From assembly GCA_007695285.1 (NCBI GenBank), contig REEC01000212.1:1-41802 (forward strand): 41,802 bases of DNA, given 5' to 3'. Positions within the stretch are counted from its first letter, which is position 1. Each line of letters begins with the position of its first letter. Position numbers and translations under genes: made by a program. Below are positions 33,658 to 41,177 of the stretch, one piece after another. The notes beneath the pieces were generated by a model, which was not told the DNA's origin, did not search any database, and saw only the letters and a list, made by a program, of their open reading frames with translations. The DNA comes from Spirochaetaceae bacterium (GTDB taxonomy: Bacteria > Spirochaetota > Spirochaetia > DSM-27196 > PXBQ01).

Positions 33658-34149
33658 ATGGACAGTGTCAGCGTTTCATCGCGACGGGCCGCATTTTTGG
33701 CGTTTTTCACCCTTCTTCTCTTCGTTCCGACCGGGGTTTCAGTCGCGAACAACGCCGCCGACGCGGCATCGGGCGCTACGGCCTTGCACCGCGCAGCGTC
33801 GTTCGGGTACGCGTGGGCCGTCGAGCTGCTGATCGAGAACGGCGCCGACGTGAACGCGCGCGACTTCATCGGCCGCACGCCGCTGCATCGAGGAGCCACT
33901 CACCCCGCTGTGGTTCGCCTGCTCGTCGCCGCGGGGGCCGACGTGAACGCGACCGATGTGATAGGATATACACCGATACATTTTGGGCTGCACGAACCCG
34001 ACGTCGTCCAGGTTCTTGTCGACGCGGGAGCGAACGTCAATATTGCCGATCCGGTCGGACGGACGCCACTCGCTCGCGCAATCGGCGGAGGCCGATCGGG
34101 TCGCAACCGCCGTGTCGTGGAGATTCTGCTAGCCGCGGGCGCGAGATAG
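33658..34149 (+). CDS. Secreted ankyrin-repeat protein
   Basis: 163 residues. Signal peptide (AAFLAFFTLLLFVPTGVSVA), then four ankyrin repeats: SGATALHRAASFGYAWAVEL, IGRTPLHRGATHPAVVRLL, IGYTPIHFGLHEPDVVQVL and VGRTPLARAIGGGRSGRNRR, each with the usual GADVNA-type turn. Ankyrin arrays bind proteins; a short periplasmic one may be an inhibitor or chaperone for a partner I cannot identify. The ATG has no Shine-Dalgarno, and a TACATT (33645-33650) lies seven bases before it, but I found no fitting -35. It follows ddl by 58 bases. Confidence 0.85.
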   Translation: MDSVSVSSRRAAFLAFFTLLLFVPTGVSVANNAADAASGATALHRAASFGYAWAVELLIENGADVNARDFIGRTPLHRGATHPAVVRLLVAAGADVNATDVIGYTPIHFGLHEPDVVQVLVDAGANVNIADPVGRTPLARAIGGGRSGRNRRVVEILLAAGAR

Positions 34150-34189
34150 CAATACCGCGAGTGGTTGTATCGGCAGCCGAGGGGGAAAC

Positions 34190-35056
34190 ATGGCAGGGTT
34201 GAAGTACGCGGTGCATGCATACGCATGGACCGCTCACTGGAGCAACGAAACGCTCTCGATTCTCGACCGCGCGAAACGGTTGGGCTTCGACGTCTTAGAG
34301 GTGCCACTCATGGAACCCGATGCGGTAGACCCCACGGCAATCAAGAAACGCGCGAACGCGGTCGGCATCGACGTGTGCTGTTCGACCGCGTGCAGCGCCG
34401 AGACCGATATAACGAGCGACGACCCGGCGATCCGCGCCGCAGGCGTTTCGTACCTCAAACGGTGTGTCGACCTGACCGCGGAGATGGGTGGATCCGTTTT
34501 TTCGGGTGTCGTGTACTCGGCGATCGGCGGTCGCCTCGACGGCTTTCCGACCGATGAACACTGGAACCGTTCGGCCGCGGCGCTCAGTGACGTCGCGCGT
34601 CACGCGGCGAAACTCGGCGTGACGATCGGGATCGAACCCGTGAACCGGTACGAGACGTTCCTCGTCAACACCGCCGAACAGGCGATCAAGTTGGCCGGGA
34701 TGATCGCGGAGTCGAACGTCGCGGTGCATCTCGACGCGTATCACATGAACATCGAAGAGACCGACTTCTACACGCCGACGCTCGCGGCGATCCCGCATCT
34801 CTGCCACTTCCACATGAGCGAGAGCCATCGCGGCACCCCGGGTGCCGGCACCGTCGATTGGGAGGCCATCTACCGCGCGCTCGCCGACGGCGGATACTCC
34901 GGGCTCGTGGGACTCGAGTCTTTTGTCGAAGGCTCACCCGCGATGCGCGCCGCGACGTGCATTTGGCGTCCGCTCGCCGAGTCGAGCGATCGTCTTTTAG
35001 CCGACGGACTCGCGTATCTGCGCGCGCTCGAGCGCGTCATGTACAACCGGGTTTAA
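34190..35056 (+). CDS. Sugar-phosphate isomerase/epimerase family, ketose 3-epimerase-like
   Basis: 288 residues, TIM barrel of the AP-endonuclease-2 superfamily. Four metal ligands line up with D-tagatose/D-psicose 3-epimerases: Glu in GIEPVNRYE, Asp in HLDAYHMN, His in CHFHMSESHRG, Glu in GLESFVE. SHRGTPGAGTVDW is characteristic of this group. It should epimerise a free ketose at C3 (allulose, tagatose) or a related ketose in catabolism. GAGGGGGA lies before ATG 34190. No transporter or kinase neighbours define the sugar. Its transcript probably runs into the structured stretch that follows. Confidence 0.9.
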   Translation: MAGLKYAVHAYAWTAHWSNETLSILDRAKRLGFDVLEVPLMEPDAVDPTAIKKRANAVGIDVCCSTACSAETDITSDDPAIRAAGVSYLKRCVDLTAEMGGSVFSGVVYSAIGGRLDGFPTDEHWNRSAAALSDVARHAAKLGVTIGIEPVNRYETFLVNTAEQAIKLAGMIAESNVAVHLDAYHMNIEETDFYTPTLAAIPHLCHFHMSESHRGTPGAGTVDWEAIYRALADGGYSGLVGLESFVEGSPAMRAATCIWRPLAESSDRLLADGLAYLRALERVMYNRV

Positions 35057-35088
35057 AAGTAACAGCGACTGGATTTTCAATCGGGCAC

Positions 35089-35114
35089 AAAAAAACCCGA
35101 GGCGAACCTCGGGT
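35089..35114 (-). terminator. Intrinsic terminator, minus strand, with UUCG loop
   Basis: Read on the minus strand: ACCCGAGG, TTCG, CCTCGGGT, then at least six T. An 8-bp stem capped by the very stable UUCG tetraloop. It lies ~180 bases past the cardiolipin synthase stop. Confidence 0.85.
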
Positions 35115-35294
35115 GCGAAATTTCGCATCCCACAAACCATCGGCCCGGCATCAAAGATGCCACAAGAATTAGTTCCACCGAACCTGATCCATGGGATATT
35201 CACAGATACTAACGAAACCCTCGAGGCGTGTAAAGGGGGTTCACGAGAAAAACCGTGGCAAAACACGGTGTGCCGTGAACCTTTTTGGGAATCG
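35115..35294. other. Structured non-coding stretch between convergent genes
   Basis: No convincing gene. Three self-complementary elements: TGCGAAATTTCGCA (35114-35127), GGCATC-AAA-GATGCC (35147-35161) and a two-level hairpin at 35239-35282. It may be overlapping 3' untranslated regions or a small RNA; no conserved motif of SRP RNA, tmRNA, RNase P RNA or a known riboswitch was recognised. Confidence 0.45.
35239..35285 (+). terminator. Nested hairpin with U tract, plus strand
   Basis: Outer stem GGTTCACG / CGTGAACC with an inner stem CCGTG / CACGG, followed by TTTTT on the plus strand. It could end transcripts from the sugar epimerase gene, whose stop is ~180 bases upstream. Confidence 0.55.
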
Positions 35295-36743
35295 TCACAA
35301 GTATGGGGCGGCGAGACGCGCTATTCCGTCGCGTAGCTTCACCGGGAACGAGCGCGAGTTGACCTCGTCGAGCGTGACCGGCCGTGCCGTCGCGATCACC
35401 GCGTCGACGTGGCGCGCGAGTTCCGTTGCGAGTGCTACGCTGTAACACTCGAGTCCAAGTTCGAAGTTCAGTCGCAAGCTCCGCGGGTCCCAGTTTGCCG
35501 ATCCGATCAGGCTCCACGCGTCGTCGACGACCAGGATCTTGCTGTGATCGAACGGCGGCGCGCTTGCCCAGACACGGCACCCCCACTCGAGGACCTGCCA
35601 GAGCTGCGCGGCCGCGGCCCACGCGACGACCATAAGGTTGTTCTCGGCGGGAAGCACGATATCCACCGTGACGCCGCGAAGCGCACACGTGTTGAGTGCC
35701 GTGATCAACGTATTATCCGGCAGGAAATACGGCGTCATGATGCGCACCGACCGTTTTGCGACCGAGAGAGCGCCGTGAAACGTCATACGCATCTTGTCGA
35801 GGTCTTCGTCGGGACCGTCGGGCACGATGCGCGACATCAGATCTCCGGATTCGTCCAGTTCCGGGAAAAATTCGTCGCCGGCGAGCACCTCGCCGGTCGT
35901 GAAGCTCCAGTCTTCGACGAAGGTCGCCTGGAGTTCCTGCACGACCGGTCCGTTGACCGAGAAATGGGTGTCGCGCGTCGGGTGCGGCGGGTCGTCACGA
36001 AGTACACACCCCCCGCGGATATTCATCCCTCCGGTGAATCCGACTCGACCGTCGGCGACGAGTGTCTTGCGGTGATTGCGAAGGTTCATGAACGGCGTGA
36101 CCCACGGCTGGTAGCTCGGCATGAACGCCGCGACACGGACGCCCCGCTTTCGAAGAACGTGCGTGATCGGTGGAAATGAGTACCGGGCGCCGACCGAGTC
36201 GATCAGCACGTAGGCTTTCACTCCACGGTCCACCGCGTCCGCGAGCGCCTCGACAAACAGGCGACCGGCCGGATCGTTGTCGAAAATGTAACTCGTGAGC
36301 GTGACTGTTCTCTTGGCGTTCGCGATCGCGTCGATCATCGCCGGGTACGCTTCGTCGCCGTTGTACAGCGGAGCAACGCTGTTGCCCTTGAGCAAACCGA
36401 GCTGTGTAAGGCGTGAACCGAGCCGTGCCATCTCGATCAAATGGCCACAGCAGTCCGGCAGCGCGGTTGCCAGTGTTTCGATCGAGCAGATCGCCGACTC
36501 GGACGGAGAGATATGCGTGCTCTCGTGCCCGCGTTGCCCGGAAACCCGCCGCCGGATTCGGTTCACCCCAAGCAGGATGTACAGGATGGAACCGATGAAC
36601 GGCACGAGCCAGATCAGGCCGACCCACGCGACCGACGCGCGCGAGTCGCGTTTGTACACGATCGCGTGAATCGACGTCGCGACCGAGAAGAGGAATCCCG
36701 CGATCGCGGTGAAGTACGGCCAAAAATCGCGCAGTACCGTCAC
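35295..36743 (-). CDS. cls: Cardiolipin synthase (phospholipase D type)
   Basis: 482 residues. Two N-terminal membrane helices (FTAIAGFLFSVATSIHAIVY and ASVAWVGLIWLVPFIGSILY), a cytoplasmic linker, then two PLD domains with HKD motifs: NHRKTLVADGRVGFTGGMN (about residues 225-243) and FDHSKILVVDDAWSLIGSAN (about 400-419). This is the ClsA-type enzyme that joins two phosphatidylglycerols into cardiolipin plus glycerol at the inner membrane. The start is GTG 36743; no clear Shine-Dalgarno. It follows the acyltransferase gene by 29 bases on the same strand, suggesting joint expression of two membrane-lipid genes. Confidence 0.94.
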   Translation of the reverse strand: MTVLRDFWPYFTAIAGFLFSVATSIHAIVYKRDSRASVAWVGLIWLVPFIGSILYILLGVNRIRRRVSGQRGHESTHISPSESAICSIETLATALPDCCGHLIEMARLGSRLTQLGLLKGNSVAPLYNGDEAYPAMIDAIANAKRTVTLTSYIFDNDPAGRLFVEALADAVDRGVKAYVLIDSVGARYSFPPITHVLRKRGVRVAAFMPSYQPWVTPFMNLRNHRKTLVADGRVGFTGGMNIRGGCVLRDDPPHPTRDTHFSVNGPVVQELQATFVEDWSFTTGEVLAGDEFFPELDESGDLMSRIVPDGPDEDLDKMRMTFHGALSVAKRSVRIMTPYFLPDNTLITALNTCALRGVTVDIVLPAENNLMVVAWAAAAQLWQVLEWGCRVWASAPPFDHSKILVVDDAWSLIGSANWDPRSLRLNFELGLECYSVALATELARHVDAVIATARPVTLDEVNSRSFPVKLRDGIARLAAPYL

Positions 36744-36772
36744 ATCACACCACGTTTCGCACGGTCATGAGT

Positions 36773-37603
36773 CTACTCGACCTGCTCTTCCGGCTGTTCG
36801 ACCTCAGGCGGAGGAACCTGATCTTTCGGCTTGCGCAGGTAAAACCGGTCAAGCCCCCGTTCGATCTCGCGCGCCTGTCGATACGAGACGCCCGCGAGGC
36901 TCGTGATCCTGCTGTTAGCCGGGAGTTTCGTTCCCTTCCGGAGGTACGTTCCGATCCCGATGACGCTGTTCTCTCCGATAGTGATTCCTGGCGTGATGTA
37001 CGACTGAGCGCCGATCAGCGTGTTCGAGCCGATCTCGACTCGCTCGAGAATCAGGTGCATGTTTTCGACAATGTGGCACGTGATCAAAGCGTCGCCGCCG
37101 ACCACCACGTTATCACCGATCGACAGTAAGTAACAATCGACGAGCGACCCCGAGTTGATCTTCACGTTGCGCCCGATCTTGCAGCCGGCGATCCGGAAGA
37201 AGATATTCGCAAAACCGGTACTTCGGATCATCGGCAGGAACATCGTTTTGGCGATCCCAAAGAAGCCACCGTGAACCAGCCATCGCCACGCGGTAAACGA
37301 CTTGGCGGGGTACCGGCCGGGCTTGAACCCCAACGACGAGAGGCGCATGCAGACTCCGATCACGAGGACCGAGGTCATGTAGTACGCAAACAACGCGACG
37401 CCGCAGAGCACACCGAACTGAAGGTATACGCCGACGCTCTGCGCGCCGAACGGATCGAGCCGCTGGATACCGATCGAGACGATGTGAATCGACGGAACGA
37501 TGCTTACGCCGAAGACCGCAGCGTACAGGAAGTAAAACACGACCGTAAAGAACATTTGAATCGGGAGTTTGCGTGCTACGTGGCCGAACAGTCGTATTAT
37601 CAT
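36773..37603 (-). CDS. Membrane-bound hexapeptide-repeat acyltransferase-like protein
   Basis: 276 residues. Two to three membrane spans (IQMFFTVVFYFLYAAVFGVS; VYLQFGVLCGVALFAYYMTS), an amphipathic segment, then a left-handed beta helix of hexapeptide repeats (CKIGRNVKINSG, LSIGDNVVVGGDALI, VEIGSNTLIGAQSYI, ITIGENSVIGIG). The combination resembles the membrane Pls-like acyltransferases seen at the ends of some peptide synthetases and as stand-alone proteins. The acceptor is unknown; cardiolipin synthase downstream hints at an envelope lipid or polymer. ATG 37603 is the first in-frame start within homology; AAGGAG lies ~30 bases upstream, with a small hairpin (CCGTC/GACGG) between them that could bring it closer. 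Confidence 0.78.
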   Translation of the reverse strand: MIIRLFGHVARKLPIQMFFTVVFYFLYAAVFGVSIVPSIHIVSIGIQRLDPFGAQSVGVYLQFGVLCGVALFAYYMTSVLVIGVCMRLSSLGFKPGRYPAKSFTAWRWLVHGGFFGIAKTMFLPMIRSTGFANIFFRIAGCKIGRNVKINSGSLVDCYLLSIGDNVVVGGDALITCHIVENMHLILERVEIGSNTLIGAQSYITPGITIGENSVIGIGTYLRKGTKLPANSRITSLAGVSYRQAREIERGLDRFYLRKPKDQVPPPEVEQPEEQVE

Positions 37604-37924
37604 GTGTATAGTTCCGTCTCGGCGACGGGTTTGCTCCTTTTTCGTGAATGTGGTCTTTCTTGACGTAATCTTAACACATGCGGCGCCGTCATGCAAAACA
37701 ATCGCGGGCGCTTCACGCGCATTTGATTGAAGAGTTACGATTCCTCTTGCCCTCTGTGCAGATTCTCGACATACTATACTCGATGATGCTCCGAACGTTG
37801 CTTGGATCGTGCTGCGACCGAGACGACAGGGAGTGGAAGCAACCCCGCCGTGGGAGCCTGACCCACTGTTCACGAGGTGCCGATCCACGACTGCCGTCTG
37901 TCGCCGGGCGAGTGGTCGTGTGCG
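37604..37924. other. Intergenic region between divergent acyltransferase and ECF operons
   Basis: Holds the leader and promoter of the acyltransferase gene at its left, and a TATACT -10-like hexamer at 37775-37780 that could serve the ECF operon with a ~140-base leader. I looked for cobalamin, TPP and other vitamin riboswitch cores in that leader and saw none. Short open frames here are not convincing. Confidence 0.4.
37668..37696 (-). promoter_or_regulatory. Promoter for the acyltransferase-cls pair
   Basis: Minus strand TTGCAT (37696-37691), 17-base spacer, TAAGAT (37673-37668). Predicted leader is about 58 bases and contains AAGGAG and the small hairpin. Confidence 0.55.
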
Positions 37925-39682
37925 ATGGGTAGTCCTTTCGCGCCGACCGATTCCGTTGAACTCACCAAAGTCCGTTTCTCGTACCTGCCGGGGATGCCCG
38001 TTTTGCGCGACGTCTCGGTTGTGCTTCGCGCGGGCGAGTTTGTTTCCGTGCTCGGCGCGAACGGCAGCGGCAAGTCGACGTTAGCGCGGCAGTTGAACGG
38101 GCTTTTAGTCCCGGAATACGGGACGGTATCGGTGTTCGGGCGGTCGACCCGAGACGCAGAGACGATGTCGGAGATCCGGGCGTCGGTCGCGATGGTGTTC
38201 CAGAACCCGGCCGCTCAGATGGTCGCGCCGACCGTCGTCGAAGACATCGCGTTTGGCCCCGGAAACCTTGGGCTGCCGCGCGCGGAGATACGCGACCGGG
38301 TCGACGGCGTCATTGCGCGTCTTTCGATTTCGCACCTTGCGAGCAGGTCGACGACCGCGCTTTCCGGCGGAGAACAACAGCTCGTCGCGGTCGCCGGTGC
38401 CCTGGCGATGAACCCGCGAATTCTAGTACTCGACGAAGCGACGAGCTCGCTCGACGGCCCGTCGCGTCGCCGCGTTCTCGGTGCGGTCAACGAGTATCGC
38501 CGCGACGGTGTCGGGGTCGTCTCGATAACGCACCACATGGAAGAAGCGCTCGACGCCGACCGCGTGATCGTGATGGCGGACGGGCGCATCGTGTTCGACG
38601 GCGAGCCCGACGTCTTGTTTTCCCCGATGATGGGCGTCCGTCGCGCCGCGTGGCGGCTCGGCACACCCGCGGCGGCGAGAATCTCGGAGCTGATCTCGAA
38701 CAGCGGCCGCGATTGTCACGTTCGCGTCTGCCGCGACCCTGTCGCCGCCGCGGACGCATTGTTAGCGTGCGAACCGACGCTCAGGTTGAGGTCGGCGGGC
38801 GGCACCGGTCCGAGTGCGAATGTTTCGGCGAACCGGGAGAGCGGTGAAGACGCCGCGATGCTGACGGCGCGCGGTCTCTCGTACGCTTACGGCAGTACGA
38901 GGTCAACCGGAGACCCGTCGCGCGCACTCGACGGTGTGGATCTGACGGTGAACGCGGGTACGATCCACGCGATCCTCGGAGCGTCTGGTTCGGGGAAAAG
39001 CACGCTTCTTCTCGCGCTCGCCGGACTCATCCGGGCACAGAGCGGAGACGTTAAAACGGCACCTGGTTTGTCGGTCGTGCCTGTCTTCCAGAATCCCGAG
39101 GATCAGCTCTTCGCCAAGACCGTTTCCGACGATGTCGCGTTTGGGCCAAGAACGCAGCGGCTCTCGCGCGACGAGATCGCGCGCCGAGTCACTGCAAGCC
39201 TCGACGCGGTCGGTTTATCCGAGAAGGAGTTCGGTGCGCGCGGGGTGCTCGAACTGAGCCAAGGCGAGAAACGTCGCGTCGCGATCGCAGGGGTGCTCGC
39301 GCTCGATCCGTCGATCCTGCTGCTCGACGAGCCGACGAGTAACCTGGACCCCGCGAGCGCCGAGCTTCTGCATCGGATCATCCGGGCGTGGGTCGACGAC
39401 AAGAGCGAGTCGCGTGCGGTCGTCCTTGTGACGCACGACGCCGAAGAAGCGCTCGAGCTGGCCGACGACGTGACGCTGCTCGAGCACGGACATGTCGCGG
39501 CGGTCGGGCCGGACGCGATCACGACGGGCCGGGTCGAAGGGGTCGCGATGCCGTACCACGTCTCGTTCTGGACGCGACTGTTCACCGCTTCGAGCGAGGT
39601 CTCCGCACACGACCGAGCCGCTGCGCCTCCGCGCACGCTCGCGGCCGTGCTCGGCGAAGTTCAGGCGGCGCTTCATGCGTGA
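37925..39682 (+). CDS. ECF transporter ATPase, two ATP-binding domains fused (EcfA-EcfA')
   Basis: 585 residues from ATG 37925; GTG 37877 would add 16. Two complete ABC ATPases in one chain. First: Walker A GANGSGKST, Q loop VFQNPAAQM, signature LSGGEQQ, Walker B ILVLDEA, His in ITHHMEEAL. Second: Walker A GASGSGKST, Q loop VFQNPEDQLF, signature LSQGEKRR, Walker B ILLLDEP, His in VTHDAEEAL. FQNPxxQ is the ECF-type Q helix. Usually EcfA and EcfA' are separate genes; fusions occur in some lineages. It powers vitamin uptake together with EcfT and an S component. EcfT begins inside its last eight bases. Confidence 0.93.
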   Translation: MGSPFAPTDSVELTKVRFSYLPGMPVLRDVSVVLRAGEFVSVLGANGSGKSTLARQLNGLLVPEYGTVSVFGRSTRDAETMSEIRASVAMVFQNPAAQMVAPTVVEDIAFGPGNLGLPRAEIRDRVDGVIARLSISHLASRSTTALSGGEQQLVAVAGALAMNPRILVLDEATSSLDGPSRRRVLGAVNEYRRDGVGVVSITHHMEEALDADRVIVMADGRIVFDGEPDVLFSPMMGVRRAAWRLGTPAAARISELISNSGRDCHVRVCRDPVAAADALLACEPTLRLRSAGGTGPSANVSANRESGEDAAMLTARGLSYAYGSTRSTGDPSRALDGVDLTVNAGTIHAILGASGSGKSTLLLALAGLIRAQSGDVKTAPGLSVVPVFQNPEDQLFAKTVSDDVAFGPRTQRLSRDEIARRVTASLDAVGLSEKEFGARGVLELSQGEKRRVAIAGVLALDPSILLLDEPTSNLDPASAELLHRIIRAWVDDKSESRAVVLVTHDAEEALELADDVTLLEHGHVAAVGPDAITTGRVEGVAMPYHVSFWTRLFTASSEVSAHDRAAAPPRTLAAVLGEVQAALHA

Positions 39683-40454
39683 GCGTCACGCCGCCCGAAC
39701 GCTCAACCCCGGAACGAAGTTGGCGGCCGTCGTGGTCGGGCTCGTTGCGATACTCGCGGCGACGAACGCGCTCGCTCTGATCCCGGGTGTCGTGCTGATG
39801 TTCGTGACGATCGTGTACGTACGACCAATCGCGGCTTCGATAATGAAGCCGGCCGCCAAAATTTTCCCGTTTGTCGTTTTGTTCACGCTGTTTCAAGTAC
39901 TGTTCGCGGGGCCCGGCGGGCACGTGGTGTTCACACTCGGGCCGGTCGGCATTACCGACTCGGGGATCATCTCCGGGGCTTTGTTCGGCGCGCGCGTCGT
40001 CATCACCGTGTTGTACATCTCGACGATCGCATCGATCACGCGACCCGAGGAGCTCTCGCTCGCCGTCGAGGTCGCGGTCAAACCGCTCAGGCGGCTACGG
40101 CTGCCCGTTGACGGTTTTGCGCTCGCGCTCACCGTCGCGCTTCAGTTTCTGCCGACGCTCACCGCGGAGGCTCACCGGATCACGCGCGCGCAGGCAGCTC
40201 GCGGCGCCGCGTACGCGCGCAAAGGTGGATTCGCGGCGCGCATCAGGATGGCGCTGCCGATGGTCGTACCGCTGTTTCTGTTCACGCTGACTCACGCCGA
40301 GCGCGTAGCCGAGGCGCTCGAAGCGCGCGCGTACCGATTCGGTGCCGAACGCACGCGTCTCGTTGAGCACCTTCCGGGACTCGCTGACCATGTTACTCGG
40401 TTTTTTATCGTGCTCGCCGCCGTGGCGGCAATCGTACTGTCGTACGTTGCGTGA
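39675..40454 (+). CDS. ecfT: ECF transporter transmembrane component EcfT
   Basis: 259 residues. About five to six membrane helices and the two coupling motifs that touch the ATPases: Ala-Arg-Gly in TRAQAARGAAY and Ala-Arg-Ala in EALEARAYRFGAERT. TLNPGTKLAA at the N-terminus and SLAVEVAVKPLRRLRLPVDG are typical EcfT text. ATG 39675 overlaps the ATPase stop by eight bases, implying coupled translation and tight stoichiometry. It scaffolds the S component toward the ATPase pair in the cytoplasmic membrane. Confidence 0.92.
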   Translation: MRERHAARTLNPGTKLAAVVVGLVAILAATNALALIPGVVLMFVTIVYVRPIAASIMKPAAKIFPFVVLFTLFQVLFAGPGGHVVFTLGPVGITDSGIISGALFGARVVITVLYISTIASITRPEELSLAVEVAVKPLRRLRLPVDGFALALTVALQFLPTLTAEAHRITRAQAARGAAYARKGGFAARIRMALPMVVPLFLFTLTHAERVAEALEARAYRFGAERTRLVEHLPGLADHVTRFFIVLAAVAAIVLSYVA

Positions 40455-40511
40455 CCGACGGTGAAGCTGTAGTTCGAACGTTTTACCGCCATTGAGCGGA
40501 GGAGGATGAGT

Positions 40512-41177
40512 ATGGATGACAGAGTAAGAAGGGCAGTCGTCGCCGGGACACTCGGCGCGCTCTCGATTTTTCTCGGACTGACGCGGCTCGGGTTTATCCC
40601 GTGGTTCGCGGGGGCAGCTTTGACGATTATGCACGTGCCGGTGATCATCGGAGCCGTGATCGAAGGGCCGGTAGTTGGATTGATCGTCGGAATTCTGTTC
40701 GGCGTGACGAGTCTGTTTCAGGCGGCCGTAGCACCCGTGGGAGCGTTCGACCCGTTCTTCACGAACCCTGTTGTATCGATTCTGCCGCGGCTCTTCATCG
40801 GACCGGTCGCATGGTTCGTTTTCCGCGCAATCCGGTCCCGAAACATCGCGGTCGGCGCCGTCGTCGCGGGTATCGTCGGAAGCATAACGAACACGGTGTT
40901 AGTGCTCGGTTCGCTCGGCCTCGTGTACGGAGGCGCTATTCTCGGTTTGATGCAGCAGTTCGAGCTCGGCGACAGCCTGCTTGCGTTTTTCGGAGGTATC
41001 GCCGTCGCGAACGGATTGCCGGAAGCGGGTCTCTCTGCGGTGATTACGCTCGCGGTCGTTGGGGCGTGGCGTCTCACGGCGGCCGGGAAGCGGACCGTCG
41101 CCGGATGGTCGGGTCGTGATGAGAGCCTCTCGCGCGACCGTGAAGAATCGAGTGGGCCGAGCGCCGGAGACGCATGA
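40512..41177 (+). CDS. ECF transporter S component, PanT-like (probable pantothenate)
   Basis: 221 residues, six predicted helices, then a hydrophilic tail (~35 residues) unusual for S components. TRLGFIPWFAGAALTIMHVPVIIGAVIEGPVVG and the following ILFGVTSLFQAA match the ECF S-component family that includes PanT. The substrate is inferred from the next gene, a pantothenate kinase overlapping by four bases. ATG 40512 is chosen because AGGAGG ends about seven bases upstream; ATG 40506 would abut it. Folate or other vitamins cannot be excluded from sequence alone. Confidence 0.85.
   Translation: MDDRVRRAVVAGTLGALSIFLGLTRLGFIPWFAGAALTIMHVPVIIGAVIEGPVVGLIVGILFGVTSLFQAAVAPVGAFDPFFTNPVVSILPRLFIGPVAWFVFRAIRSRNIAVGAVVAGIVGSITNTVLVLGSLGLVYGGAILGLMQQFELGDSLLAFFGGIAVANGLPEAGLSAVITLAVVGAWRLTAAGKRTVAGWSGRDESLSRDREESSGPSAGDA

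Noticed and set aside
35115-35240. SRP RNA-like string on the minus strand (ATCAGGTTCGGTGGAAC)
   Set aside because: It lacks the conserved SRP apical loop (GGAAG/GCAG pairing) and the long flanking stem.
37781-37924. Possible vitamin riboswitch in the ECF leader
   Set aside because: I could not find the conserved cores of cobalamin, TPP, FMN or other vitamin aptamers; only a generic GC-rich leader.
37678-37932. 84-codon plus-strand open frame between the acyltransferase and ECF genes
   Set aside because: No Shine-Dalgarno; it begins in the minus-strand promoter and its translation has no recognisable features.
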